Assembly: GCA_030789695.1 (NCBI GenBank)
Contig: CM061132.1
Span: forward strand, 28,987,858 to 29,051,857
DNA from: Scilla litardierei
Lineage: Eukaryota; Streptophyta; Magnoliopsida; Asparagales; Asparagaceae
DNA: 64,000 nt
Direction of reading: 5' to 3'
The notes below the pieces were generated by a model. It was not told the origin of the DNA and made no database searches. It was given only the letters and a program-made list of their open reading frames with translations. The stretch's first letter is position 1; the number at the start of each line of letters is the position of its first letter. Of this stretch, positions 21,901 through 32,617 are shown piece after piece. The translations under genes were made by a program, and so were the position numbers.

Positions 21901-22054
21901 ATTAAAGTTTTTAATTAAACTAACGACGAAACGAGCAGAAATACAGAGTCGCATACGCGCAACACGAAACATACGGTTCAAAGTCAACCCGACGACTGAA
22001 GGAAAAATACCGGTACACAGAACTAAAGCACGGCTAAAAATACCGGCCGTTACA
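18927..22054 (-). repeat. 3' LTR of element C
   Basis: On the plus strand it starts TGTCACGCCCCGC and ends CCGGCCGTTACA. It contains a 22-23 bp tandem array (19844-20003), an AT-rich half, and a GC-rich stretch (20940-21170). The polypurine tract AAGGTGGGTAGAA of the minus strand abuts it at 22055-22067. Small frames such as 19615-19839 recur unchanged in the other LTR and look non-coding. Confidence 0.93.
19844..20003 (-). repeat. Tandem array in LTR C, unit AGCCAACGGCAT plus spacer
   Basis: Units share AGCCAACGGCA followed by TGTAACATCGGT or TTTAACTACGGG, period 22-23 bases, about eight copies. The homologous array in the other LTR is at 26266-26456 and has about one more unit. Confidence 0.85.
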
Positions 22055-22098
22055 TTCTACCCACCTTAAGAAAATTCCGTCCTCGGAATTCTTATCAA
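22055..22098 (-). other. Polypurine tract and 3' untranslated end of element C
   Basis: In element orientation, the Pol stop is followed by GAATTCCGAGGACGGAATTT and AAGGTGGGTAGAA, which directly precede the LTR start TGTAAC. The GAGGACG...GGTGGG order is common just before Tekay-type 3' LTRs. Confidence 0.75.
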
Positions 22099-25000
22099 CT
22101 AAGGAGCAGGAAATAAATATGGATAACGCTCTCGCATCTCATCTTCACGTTCCCAAGTAGATTCTCCTGGCGAGTCGCGACGCCACATCACTCTGACTAG
22201 ATCCACAGTCTTGGTCCTGAAGACTTTCTGACGTCGATCTAAGATCTCCACTGGTTGTTGTTCGTACGTCAGATCTGGTCGAACTGTGATCTCTGAGTAG
22301 TCCACAGCGTGAGAGGGATCGCTGATATAACGACACAGCTGGGACACATGAAAGACATCATGTACTCCCACTAAAGACGGTGGTAGTGCTAAGCGACAAG
22401 CTACCTCTCCAACTCGCTCTAGCACATCGAAAGGTCCAATATATCTCGGACTAAGCTTGCCTCGCTTCCCAAAGCGAATCACTCCTCGATTTGGGGAGAT
22501 CTTTAGGAACACATGATCTCCAGGCTGAAACTCCAGAGGACGCCGTTTAGCATCAGCCCAATGCTTATAACGGTCCTGAGCGATCCGAAGCTTGTCTCTG
22601 ATATCACGCACAACATCCACAGCCTCAACTATCATCTCTGGTCCCAACAGTTCTCTATCACCAACGTCATCCCAACTCAGCGGGGATCGACATTTCCTTC
22701 CATAGAGAGCAACAAATGGCGCCATGCCAATGCTTGCCTGGTAGCTGTTGTTGTAGGAGAATTCCACCAGATGCAGATGATCCTCCCACGAACCCTTGAG
22801 ATCCAACATGCAAGCTCTCAACATATCCTCCAATATCTGGATAGTGCGCTCCGACTGTCCATCAGTTTGCGGGTGATACGCAGTACTGAATTTCAGACTG
22901 GTACCCAGATTTGTCTGCAAACTCTTCCAGAATTGAGACGTGAATCTCGTGTCCCGGTCTGAGACGATACTCACAGGAACTCCATGTAATCGCACAATCT
23001 CCTGCACGATTATCGTTCACATCACGACGTATACTAGAAAGAAGTTATAAAGGTATAAGAAAGATATTTACCTCCATATACTTCTTCGCAAGTATCTCCG
23101 TAGCTTGTCCTACTCGGAAAGGTATGAAATGCGCAGACTTGGTCAATCGGTCAACGATAACCCAAATCGCGTCATTTTGCTTGGTGCTCCGAGGTAGTCC
23201 AGTTACGAAGTCCATGGTGATGTGCTACCACTTCCACTCCGGAATCGGCAGAGGTTGAAGTAATCCGGCAACGCGATGGTGTTCAGCCTTCACCTGCTGA
23301 CACACAAGACATTTGGCGACGCTACGAGCTACGCTCCTCTTCATACCGTGCCACCAAAAATTCAGACGGATATCCTTGTACATCTTGGTACCACCAGGAT
23401 GAATGGAATAGGGAGAGCTATGAGCTTCATTCATCAGCTCATCTCTGATATCTCTAGAAGGTACGCAGATCCTACTGCCGTATCTCAAGGAACCATCCTC
23501 ATGAATGATAAAATCCGTCCGAAGTCCAGCTTCAACTTGTACTCGAATCTTCTGCAATTTAGCATCTCCAGACTGTGCAGCTTTGATCCGATCCACTATC
23601 GTTGACTGAATTTGCATATTCATCAACGATGATGTGACTCCAGGTAATACAACCTCTGTGCCCATCCCACACAGATCCTGTTGTAACCTCCACTGAACTG
23701 TGAGAGTCATGACCGTTGGAAGTCTGCTCAAAGCATCAGGTACAACATTAACCTTTCCTGGATGGTACTGAAGGTCGATGTCGTAATCAGCCATCAGCTC
23801 TAACCATCTACGCTGTCTCATATTCAACTCCTTCTGAGTGAAAATATATTTCAAACTTTTGTGATCAGTGAAAATCTTCACTTTATCACTCAGTAAGAAA
23901 TGTCTCCAAATCTTCAAAGCGAAGATAACAGCGGCTAACTCCAAGTCGTGAGTCGGGTAATTCTTCTCGTGAATCTTCAATTGCTGAGAAGCATACGCGA
24001 CTACATGACCGTGCTGATGTAGAACACATCCAAGACCTTTGCCCGAGGCATCACAAAATATCTCGAATCCTCCAGTCCTATCTGGTATAGCCAGAACTGG
24101 TGCATATGTCAACTTTTCCTTCAAAGTCCCAAATGCTTGCTCGCAAGCGTCTGACCAAACATACTTGACGTCCTTCCTTGTCAGTCGAGTCATGGGCTCT
24201 GCTATCCTTGAGAAATCCTGAATGAATCGACAGTAGTATCCCGCCAATCCTAGGAAACTCCGGATGTCTGATGCTGACCGAGGGGTAGGCCAATTCCTGA
24301 CCGATGTAACCTTCTCTGGATCAACTGAGATACCTTCGCCTGATACCACATGTCCGAGAAATGCAATCCGGTCTAACCAGAACTCGCACTTGCTGTACTT
24401 GGCATACAGCTGATGACGGCGAAGCGTCTCCAAAACTATCCGTAGATGCCCGGCATGCTCTTCCTCGCTCTTCGAATAGACCAATATGTCATCAATGAAT
24501 ATCACTACGAATTTATCCAGAAAATCATAGAATATGAGATTCATGAATACTGCAGGAGCGTTGGTCACACCGAATGGCATGACAACGAACTCGTAGTGTC
24601 CATATTTGGTCCGAAAAGCTGTCTTATAGACATCCTCATTCTTGACCTTCACTTGATGATATCCACTCCTGAGGTCCAACTTCGAGAAAACTCGTGATCC
24701 ACCAAGTTGATCGAAGATATCATCTATGCGAGGTAACGGGTATTTATTCTTCACAGTGACATTGTTTAGCTCCCGATAATCCACGCACATCCTTCTCGAT
24801 CTGTCCTTCTTCTTGACCAGCAATACAGGTGCACCCCAGGGAGACACGCTGGGATGAATGAATCCTTTCTGCAACAGATCATCCAACTGCTTCCGTAGCT
24901 CTTCTAGTTCTGCTGGAGCCATACGGTAAGGTGCCTTTGGTTGAGTATTTGGCATCAGATCAATACTGAACTCCAAAGATCGGTCAGGAAGCAATCTAGA

Positions 25001-25349
25001 AATGTCCTCTGGAAATACATCTTTGAAGTCTCGAACCACTACAGGCTTCTCCGGTTCGACTTGCGTAGATGTAAGGATCACTTTGTTCGGCTGAGCCCGA
25101 AATCCGATAGGCTCTAGCAAACGACTACCACTAATGAATTCGAACGCCAGATGGTTGGGAATTTCGAATACTACTTTCTTCTTGTGACAGTCGATAGTAG
25201 CATAGAAAGTCCCTAACCAGTCCATGCCGAGAAAAGAAACCCAGTTAAATTGTGTACGAGATAAATCTAGACGTTTTTGGCCATTGATAGTATTTCCATT
25301 GTACTGAAGTTTCGCTAATGCATGACCTGCATGGGCCACCACAAAAACC
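22099..25349 (-). pseudogene. pol: C Pol: reverse transcriptase, RNase H, integrase, chromodomain-like end
   Basis: Nearly intact. On the minus strand from 25349: a short aberrant lead ([10 protein letters not shown]), the end of the protease (FLGMDWLG), reverse transcriptase with FIDDIL, RNase H with [11 protein letters not shown], the integrase zinc region ([10 protein letters not shown]...CLVCQQ), core [17 protein letters not shown] and [11 protein letters not shown] (all three acidic residues present), then the Tekay-type C-terminus ending [18 protein letters not shown], a chromodomain-like tail thought to guide integration to heterochromatin. Defects: gag and the protease active site are missing, and TAG at 23225-23227 replaces a Gln after EWKW. 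A 70-nt intron (23002-23071) separates the integrase exons; the frame is continuous once it is removed. C would need Gag from another element. Confidence 0.88.
23002..23071 (-). other. Predicted 70-nt intron inside C integrase
   Basis: On the minus strand, GTAAATATCTTTC...AACGATAATCGTGCAG lies between ...KKYME and [11 protein letters not shown]. The splice ends are canonical, the donor GTAAAT is good, and both flanking frames are phase 0. It is at exactly the codon where A1 and A2 have their 74-nt intron, although I see little sequence similarity between the introns. Confidence 0.8.
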
Positions 25350-28300
25350 TGTCACGCCCCGCTTCCCATTATACTTGGGGCGAGGACGCGAGCGGGCCCG
25401 CTTAGGTTGGAGCGGTGAAGCTCGAACCCAATAAGCGTCTGTGAAAACACCTTTCGCAGGAACTTGCATGCAACTCAGAACAACAGAAATATTTAAAACC
25501 AACATCCAGATAAAGTACACAATAATAAAAGGGCCCCAAGCATGGCCTACAACGATAGCGATACAGATAAAGTGGGTACACACCCTACAAACAACAACGG
25601 TGAAAAGTAAATAGCTGCAGCGGTGATAATCAGCTCTAGTCCACAGTAGGGTGGACTTCAGGATCAGCAGAATCCTGGTCTATTGGATCACTCTGATCCA
25701 GCAACTCGTCCTCCAGATAACCTGTCTCGTAACCTGACATACATTCAAACAATATGAATGTATGTCAGCAAGGGTCTGCAAGTAGATGTCAGATGACCCA
25801 AGGCAAGATATATATAACAAGTTATATATATGGCAGTTTTACAGCAGTTAAAGGAATTTACACTAGCACGTATTTCAATGAACTGAAGCAGTTAAAACGA
25901 TTATAAAAATTACACTAGCAAGGTAGTTGAAGCAACAAGTTACATTAGCATGGCATTTCAGTAGTAAAAATTAACATGGCAGTGGAGCAATGTAACATCA
26001 GTCTGTAATTAACTTTCTTTTTCAATTATTTAACTGTGTGTGCAAGTCCGTGAATAAGATTCCCGCCGTTAGACGAATAGTAAATAAATACACCTTCAAG
26101 TGCCCCCGAAGGCGACTCGTTTACTACCGGCTAGTGCCCGGGAACCAACCCCACCCAAGTGTATTTCCTGAATCACGTGCCAGGATGCTAATCCGTCATA
26201 TACTGAAACACGAGTCCAGACTAGTCGCATGCGACGTAATCACATGTGACCGACGAGATTAACTAATAGCCAACGACAAGTAACATCTGATAGCCAACGG
26301 CAACTGGTAGCCAACGGCATGTAACATCGGTAGCCAACGGCATGTAACATCGGTAGCCAACGGCATTTAACTACGGGAGCCAACGGCATTTAACTACGGG
26401 AGCCAACAGCATTTAACTACTGGAGCCAACGGCATTTAACTACGGGAGCCAACGGCAGTTATCATTCTATAAGAATCAACAGTTCTGAAATTAACCATAC
26501 ATGTCCATAAACATAATCATTCACAAAGTGCGTTCATTTTGATTATTAAGGGGTCCACGAGTCTAGCATTTCAAAAAAATGTGTTTGTGTCAGCAATTCA
26601 GTGTATAACAACGGTTAGCACAAAAACATAAAATAACTGCACGCTTGCCTGACTGGGACAGTTTAGGTTGTCCGAGTAACGGTAGGAAAGTTCGCGACGT
26701 ATCTGCGTCATTAAATAAGAACATTTATTATAATGAATAAAAGTGCTGAAATCGAGAATTAATGATTTTGATCAGAAAGTTAATTATTCGTGTTATTGAT
26801 CTAAATTAAGATATATCAAATTATATGTCGTTGGGTTTGTTTTGATATATATCACGCCATGGTGCTACTGGTTCTCCATTTTGGTTAACCAAATCAACGA
26901 ATTAGGTTTATTGCGAGTTAATCACATCATTAACATAACCCCCGTATTGAGTTCGCCTAATTTTACGGGGTTCACTGACTAGGGTGACGGTTACATTGGG
27001 TTATACAAACTGGGTACGCCTTATTTTATTCTAGTTTTAACACCCAAACATCATTTACAAGTAATAACAAGCTGAAATCAAATGATACAAAAAAATAACA
27101 TTAAATAACACTAACAACTAACTAATATTAGATAAGTTAATTAAGCTTACACCTACTACTACTAACTTTTATCATGGCAATAGTTTTAAATAACACTAAC
27201 TTACTTTTACCTAATATTAATAATCCACATGGCTCTTTATGTAATAGTACACATCTCTTTATGTATTAAAAACCCACATGGCTCTTTCTTTCCCCTCTTT
27301 CTCCTAGACTCTTCTGTCACTTTCGTTCCCAGGTCTTGCTTCTTCTTCTTCTTTTTTTTTCTTTCTTTTTTTTTTTAAATTCCAATCTGATTGCATCAAC
27401 GGAGAACACAAGGGGAGGGGAAGAGAACTCACGCACGCGGATGGGAGGTTGCCGGCGCTAGGGGCTTCGGGAGGCGGCTCTCCGGCGATCTCCAAGCGGC
27501 CGGCGGCGGACCAGGAGCGGCGGCGGCTCCCCTCAGGCGGTCGGCGGCGGGTTACGGCAGCGCGCGCGTGGGCGGCCTCCGGTGATGCGCAGGTGAGGGG
27601 ATGAGGGAGGAGGAAAGGGAAGAAGGAGAGGTGGGTTTGGGTTTCTTGGATTTCAACTTCAGATCTGAAGTTGTTTTGTTGGGCTTGAATCTGAAGTTTA
27701 TTTTCAGATTTGGTGTTGTTTAATTTCAGATCTAGGGTTTTGATTTTGCTTTGATTTCTGAAGTTTGTATCTGATTTGATGTTGAATCTGAAAGGAATTT
27801 GGGTTTTGGGTTGGAAGGATGATGAAATTGGGATGGAGTTGGGTCTGTTGAATTTGTTTGGGAAATCTGGTTTGTTTGCGGGGGTGATTAGCAGGGATGA
27901 AGATGATGTGTTGCAGATGAAGTATAGCCTTAAGAAGGAAATCATCAGGGAACAGGTTTAATGTGTTTAGGTGTTGGATTGGGATGGTTTTAATTCGTTG
28001 TTTGACTTACGAGAGAGGATGCATCTGGCTAGGCTAACAACGTGTTATATTTCCCCTCATCATTCAAAGAAGAGCAGGGAACAACTTCAATGTGTGTAGG
28101 TTTTGGATTATGACTGATTTAATTAAATTTGTTGACTTAAGCTAGAGGATTCATCTGGCTACAAATTGATTTCATCCCTATCACAAAACGTGATCGATTA
28201 AGATTAGTTAAGTGTTAAATGTAATTAATAATATACCAAACGTGATTAGTAAAATATTTAAATTTAAGTAATTAAGTTTTGAAGAATTTAAATTAACAAA

Positions 28301-28500
28301 AGTAATTAGTAAAAGAAATAACAAAACTAATTAACCAAATAATTAAATTAAAGTTTTTAATTAAACTAACAACGAAACGAGCAGAAATACAGAGTCGCAT
28401 ACGCGCAACACGAAACATACGGTTGAAAGTCAACCCGACGACTGAAGGAAAAATACCGGTACACAGAACTAAAGCACGGCTAAAAATACCGGCCGTTACA
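25350..28500 (-). repeat. 5' LTR of element C
   Basis: Starts TGTCACGCCCCGC and ends GGCCGTTACA on the plus strand, nearly identical to 18927-22054. The tandem array is at 26266-26456. Confidence 0.93.
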
Positions 28501-28866
28501 CACAGAGACGTCTGACATGCCAATTCTGTGGCAAGACTGGTCATGAGCAGAAGGAGTGTAGGGCTTGGGCTAGACAGTGCTTCGCTTGTGGTGGCCGAGG
28601 ACACATTAGCAGGTTCTACCCGCATCAAGGTGCCTACCCCTCCCCCGTTGCACCTGTGACTTCTAGACCGATGCAACATCGAGCTCTTCTACCTGGTCCG
28701 CAGCGGCTTCCCCTTCCAGCGCCAGCTGGACCAAGCACACCAGCCCCTAGAGGACCTTCCTTGCCTCTTCAGCGGCATGCTTACAAGAAGACAAACTCAG
28801 CTTCAAAGTTCTAGGCTTTCACCATGACAGCAGTAGAGGCGGAAAACTCAGGCCAAGTTATCACTG

Positions 28867-28956
28867 GTATGGTTTTAGCCCTCTCTTTACTTTACATTAT
28901 ATCACTTGTTGCTCAGTTATGATAGACGTTGGTTTGATTTCCTTATTGACTTTTAG
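28867..28956 (+). other. Predicted 90-nt intron at the A2 gag-protease border
   Basis: Same length and ends as in A1 (GTATGG...CTTTTAG) with few differences. Splicing joins VITG to MVKVASF and the DSG protease site. Confidence 0.75.
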
Positions 28957-29092
28957 GTATGGTTAAAGTAGCATCTTTTCATGTCTTAGCATTTTTTGAT
29001 TCTGGGGCTTCACATTGCTTTCTGTCTTGACAATTTGTGGACATACATGCTATACCAGTAGACTCCTTCACTGTTAGTTAGAATATTCATAC

Positions 29093-29111
29093 GGGGGGGG
29101 GGGGGGGGGGG
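29093..29111 (+). repeat. Run of 19 G in A2 protease
   Basis: A1 has 6 G at the same place (9145-9151 region). The extra bases shift the reading frame. Long G runs are also prone to assembly error. Confidence 0.85.
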
Positions 29112-31397
29112 TGTGATTAGGAGTACTTCAGGGTTCCGTTATTGTCCAGTGGAAATTTGTGGTCGGGAGTTATATGATGACTTCCTCGTGATTGAGATGC
29201 CCACCTTTGAAGCGGTGTTTGGGATGGACTGGTTAGCGATGTTTTGTGCCACTATTGATTGCAAATTAAGGAGGGTAGTCTTCCAGATTCCCGATCATCC
29301 AGAGTTTGAGTTCAGAAGTGGAAGTTGCACATTAGAACCTGTAAGATTCAGAGCAACACCAGTGGAAGCAGAAGTGTTGAAGATGGCCATGGAGGCGGAG
29401 CCAGTTTTACCCAAGGTTGTGCGAGACTATCTTGATGTCTTTCCTGAAGACATTTATGGACTTCCTCCCGATCGATCATTGGAGTTCACCATTGATTTGG
29501 TATTAGGCACACAACCCATTGTGAATGCCCCTTATCGGATGGCACCACCTGAGTTGGCTGAGCTTCGTAATAAGTTAAAGGACTTATTAGAGCGAGGGTT
29601 GATACAACCTAGCGTGTCACCTTGGGGAGCCCTAGTGCTTTTGGTGAATAAGAAAGATGGATCCCGGAGGATGTGTATTGATTATAGGGAGTTGAACAAG
29701 GTGACAATAAAGGACAAGTACCCACTTCCTCGCATCGATGATCTCTTTGATCAGTTTGGTGGATCCCGAGTCTACTCAAAGTTGGACTTACGGAGTGGTT
29801 GTCATCAGATTAAGGTTCGGGGGTCCGATGTTCCGAAGACAGCTTTTCGAACCCGTTATGGACATTATGAGTTCCTGGTAATGCCCTTCGGTGTGACTAA
29901 TGCTCCAGCTACTTTCATGAGATTAATGAATCAGGTATTCTTTGACTATTTGGACAAGTTCGTGGTAGTCTTTATTGATGATATCCTGATATATTCCAAG
30001 GATGAGGAAGAGCATGCAGAGCATGTGAGGATTGTTCTAGAGACTTTGAGGCAGCATCAGTTATATGCTAAATATAGTAAGTGCTAGTTTTGGCTGTCTA
30101 AAGTGGCTTTGCTGGGGCACATAGTTTCAGGAGAAGGTATATCAGTTGATCCCGAAAAGGTGGCTCAGTGGAGAAATGGCCTGTTCCCAGGTCAGTTTCA
30201 GAAATTCGGAGCTTCTTGGGATTGGCTGGCTATTACAGGAAATTCATCAAGGATTTCTCTAAGATTACGGCACCACTTACTCACCTGACTAAGAAGGATG
30301 TTGCTTATATCTGGTCTGAGGAATGTCAGCATGCATTTTGAGGAGTTGAAGAGAAGGTTGACTACTGCGCCAGTTCTGACGATTCCAGATCGCTATGGAG
30401 GATTTGAGATTTTCTGTGATGCTTCTGGTAAAGGTCTTGGATGTGTCCTACATCAGCATGGACGTGTGGTAGCTTATGCCTCTAGACTTCTGAAGGTGCA
30501 TGAGCTAAACTACCCTACACATGACTTGGAGCTGGTAGCCGTGATTTTTGCCTTAAAGCTGTGGAGACACTTTTTGCTAGGGGAGCATGTCAAGGTGTAC
30601 ACCGACCACAAGAGTTTGAAGTATGTGTTCATCCAAAAGGAGCTCAACATGAGACAACATCGGTGGCTTGAGCTGATGGCAGAATATGATCTCGATCTCC
30701 AGTATCACCCTGGAAAAGTGAATGTGGTCCCTGATGCTCTCAGTAAATATCCAGCTGTGATGATATTGCCCTCTCAGCCTCAGCTCCAGTGGGCCCTGCG
30801 ACAAATGGAGATAGATGTCGTTCTTCCGGGCATCAAAGCAGCCATGTTGAACTTGCAGGTCCAGTCCGATCTGGTGGATCGGATCAAGGCCGCACATTCA
30901 GGAGATAAAAAGCTAAGGAGAATTCGAGAGCAGGTAGAGGCCGGACTTCGAACCGACTTCCACATTCATGAAGATGGCTCCCTTAGATTTGGATCACGGC
31001 TATGTGTGCCGGCTAGTGCTTTCCGAGAGGAATTGCTTAAAGAGGCCCATAGTTTCCCCGATTCCATTCATCCAAGTGGGACAAAGATGTATCGTGATCT
31101 GCGACAACATTACTGGTGGCATGAGATGAAGCGCAGTATAGCCAGAAGTGTGGCCTCGTGTTTGGTCTGTCAGCAGGTGAAGGCTGAACACCAAAGAGTT
31201 GCAGGTCTGTTGCAGCCTCTCCCCATTCCTGAATGGAAATGGCAACATTGACGATGGATTTTGCGACCGGGCTACCCCGCACACCCAAGGGAAATGACGC
31301 AATTTGGGTAGTCTTTGATCGCTTGACCAAATCTGCACATTTCATTCCCTTTCAGGTTGGACAGTCTACCGAGCATTTAGCTCGAAGATACATGGAG

Positions 31398-31471
31398 GTG
31401 AACCCTTCTTCGTTACACTTACATCTTTTATACTTGGTAGTGTGAGGTGTTTGACATAATCTTCCTTGCAG
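31398..31471 (+). other. Predicted 74-nt intron inside A2 integrase
   Basis: GTGAACCCTTC...CTTCCTTGCAG between RRYME and EIVRLHGVP, differing from the A1 intron at only a few bases. Confidence 0.75.
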
Positions 31472-32435
31472 GAGATCGTGAGGCTTCACGGAGTTCCTGT
31501 TTGTATTATCTCTGATCGGGACACCAGATTCACCTCATATTTTTGGAGAAGCTTGCAGTCTAGTTTGGGGACTCATCTCAAGTTTAGTACCGCATATCAT
31601 CCCCAGACAGATGGGCAATCTAAGCGAGTTATTCAGATCCTCGAGGACATGTTGAGGGCGTGTATGCTGGAATTTAAAGGATCCTGGGAAGATCACTTGC
31701 ACTTGGTGGAGTTTGCTTACAACAACAGTTACCAAGCAAGTATTGGAATGGCACCGTTTGCTGCTCTGTATGGAAGGAAGTGTAGATCGCCTCTAAGCTG
31801 GGACGATGTTGGGGACCGTGAAGTCTTAGGACCTGACTTGGTGGTGGAAACGATCGATGTAGTTTGGACGGTCAAGGAGAATCTTCGTATCGCTCAGGAT
31901 CGCTATAATCATTGAGCAGATACAAAGAGACGTCCAATTGGAGTTTCAGCCAGGCGATAATGTATTCTTGAAGATCTCCCCGACACGTGGCATGATTCGA
32001 TTTGGTAGACGAGGGAAGTTGAGCCCGAGATTCATTGGTCCCTTTGAGATCTTTGCTCGTGTTGGTGAAGTTGCCTATCGCCTTGCCTTACCTCCATCCC
32101 TTGAAGGCGTCCATGATGTGTTCCACGTATCTCAGCTTCAGAAATATGTGGGAGACCCTAGTCACCTCGTGGACTTCTCAGAGATTAAAGTGCACCCTGA
32201 CCTGAGTTACAAACAAGTAACAACAACCAGTGGCCATCCTGGATCGAAGACAGAAGATACTGAAGAAGAAGGCCATTAAGTAAGGGTTATGTGGCATCAA
32301 GAATCCCCTGGTGAGTCCACCTGGGAGCACGAGGACGAGATGAGAGACAGATACCCTCACCTGTTTATGTAAATATCTTATCAATGTCTCTTTTGATAAT
32401 CTTGGGTGCAAAATTTCGTGGGGATAGTGGTGTAG

Positions 32436-32437
<2 letters not shown>

Positions 32438-32523
<86 letters not shown>
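32438..32523 (+). repeat. TA dinucleotide microsatellite, about 85 bases
   Basis: An uninterrupted (TA)n tract in the short untranslated stretch between the A2 pol end and the polypurine tract. Confidence 0.95.
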
Positions 32524-32526
<3 letters not shown>

Positions 32527-32600
32527 CCCTGGGAATCAGAAGTGCTTTTCTTTTTTTAGACTAGAACCCTTGGACTTCGAAAGTTCGAGGACGAACTTTA

Positions 32601-32617
32601 GTTTGAGGAGGGTAGGA
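32601..32617 (+). other. Polypurine tract of composite A
   Basis: GTTTGAGGAGGGTAGGA ends one base before the 3' LTR start TGTCATGG. A GAGGACGAACTTTAG word precedes it, as before the LTR of C. Confidence 0.8.

Larger units (their letters stand above)
18927..28500 (-). mobile_element. Element C: young, gag-less Tekay-like Ty3/gypsy element
   Basis: LTRs of 3.13 kb (18927-22054) and 3.15 kb (25350-28500) flank a 3.3-kb interior. In element orientation the LTRs run TGTAACGGCC...GGGGCGTGACA, and the TSD is CACAG. The LTRs look about 99 percent identical by eye, differing mainly in one repeat unit and a few bases, so this is one of the youngest insertions. The interior holds pol only; gag and most of the protease are missing. 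The interior start (GGTTTTTGTGGTGGCCCATGC) resembles that of A. Confidence 0.93.
18704..28866 (+). pseudogene. gag: A2 Gag, 5'-truncated and split by element C
   Basis: Two pieces, 18704-18926 and 28506-28866, together correspond to 8337-8919 of A1. The first begins CTTCCGTATGG right after LTR B and covers the end of the Retrotrans_gag domain (DPEYRGAMSTQ, AARLYEIHLRS). C inserted at CACAG, which is duplicated at 18922-18926 and 28501-28505. The second carries the zinc knuckles; the last Cys of knuckle 2 is Tyr (RFYPH, against RFCPH in A1), and a TAG interrupts just after NSASKF near 28812. It ends at the intron donor at 28867. Identity with A1 is high by eye. The N-terminal half of Gag is missing. 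Confidence 0.82.
28957..32372 (+). pseudogene. pol: A2 Pol: full-length but broken protease-RT-RNase H-integrase
   Basis: Domains: protease FDSGASHC (about 28998), FGMDWLA (29218), reverse transcriptase with FIDDIL (about 29971), RNase [14 protein letters not shown], integrase zinc region HPSGTKMYRD...CLVCQQ, core and a C-terminal tail ESTWEHEDEMRDRYPHLF ending at 32372. Defects: TGA before QFVDIH (shared with A1), a run of 19 G at 29093 that shifts the frame, TAG at 30085 where A1 has CAG, the same shift pair as A1 near 30168 and 30338, a stop near 31248 after WKWQH, TGA near 31914, a shift near 31935, and a further shift and stop near 32216-32280. The integrase catalytic Glu is Lys (QSKRVIQ), as in A1. 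A 74-nt intron lies at 31398-31471. It cannot encode active enzymes. Confidence 0.87.

Noticed and set aside
27304..27945. 213-codon minus-strand frame
   Set aside because: Entirely inside LTR C; the copy in the other LTR (20858-21499) is broken into several frames, as expected for non-coding sequence.
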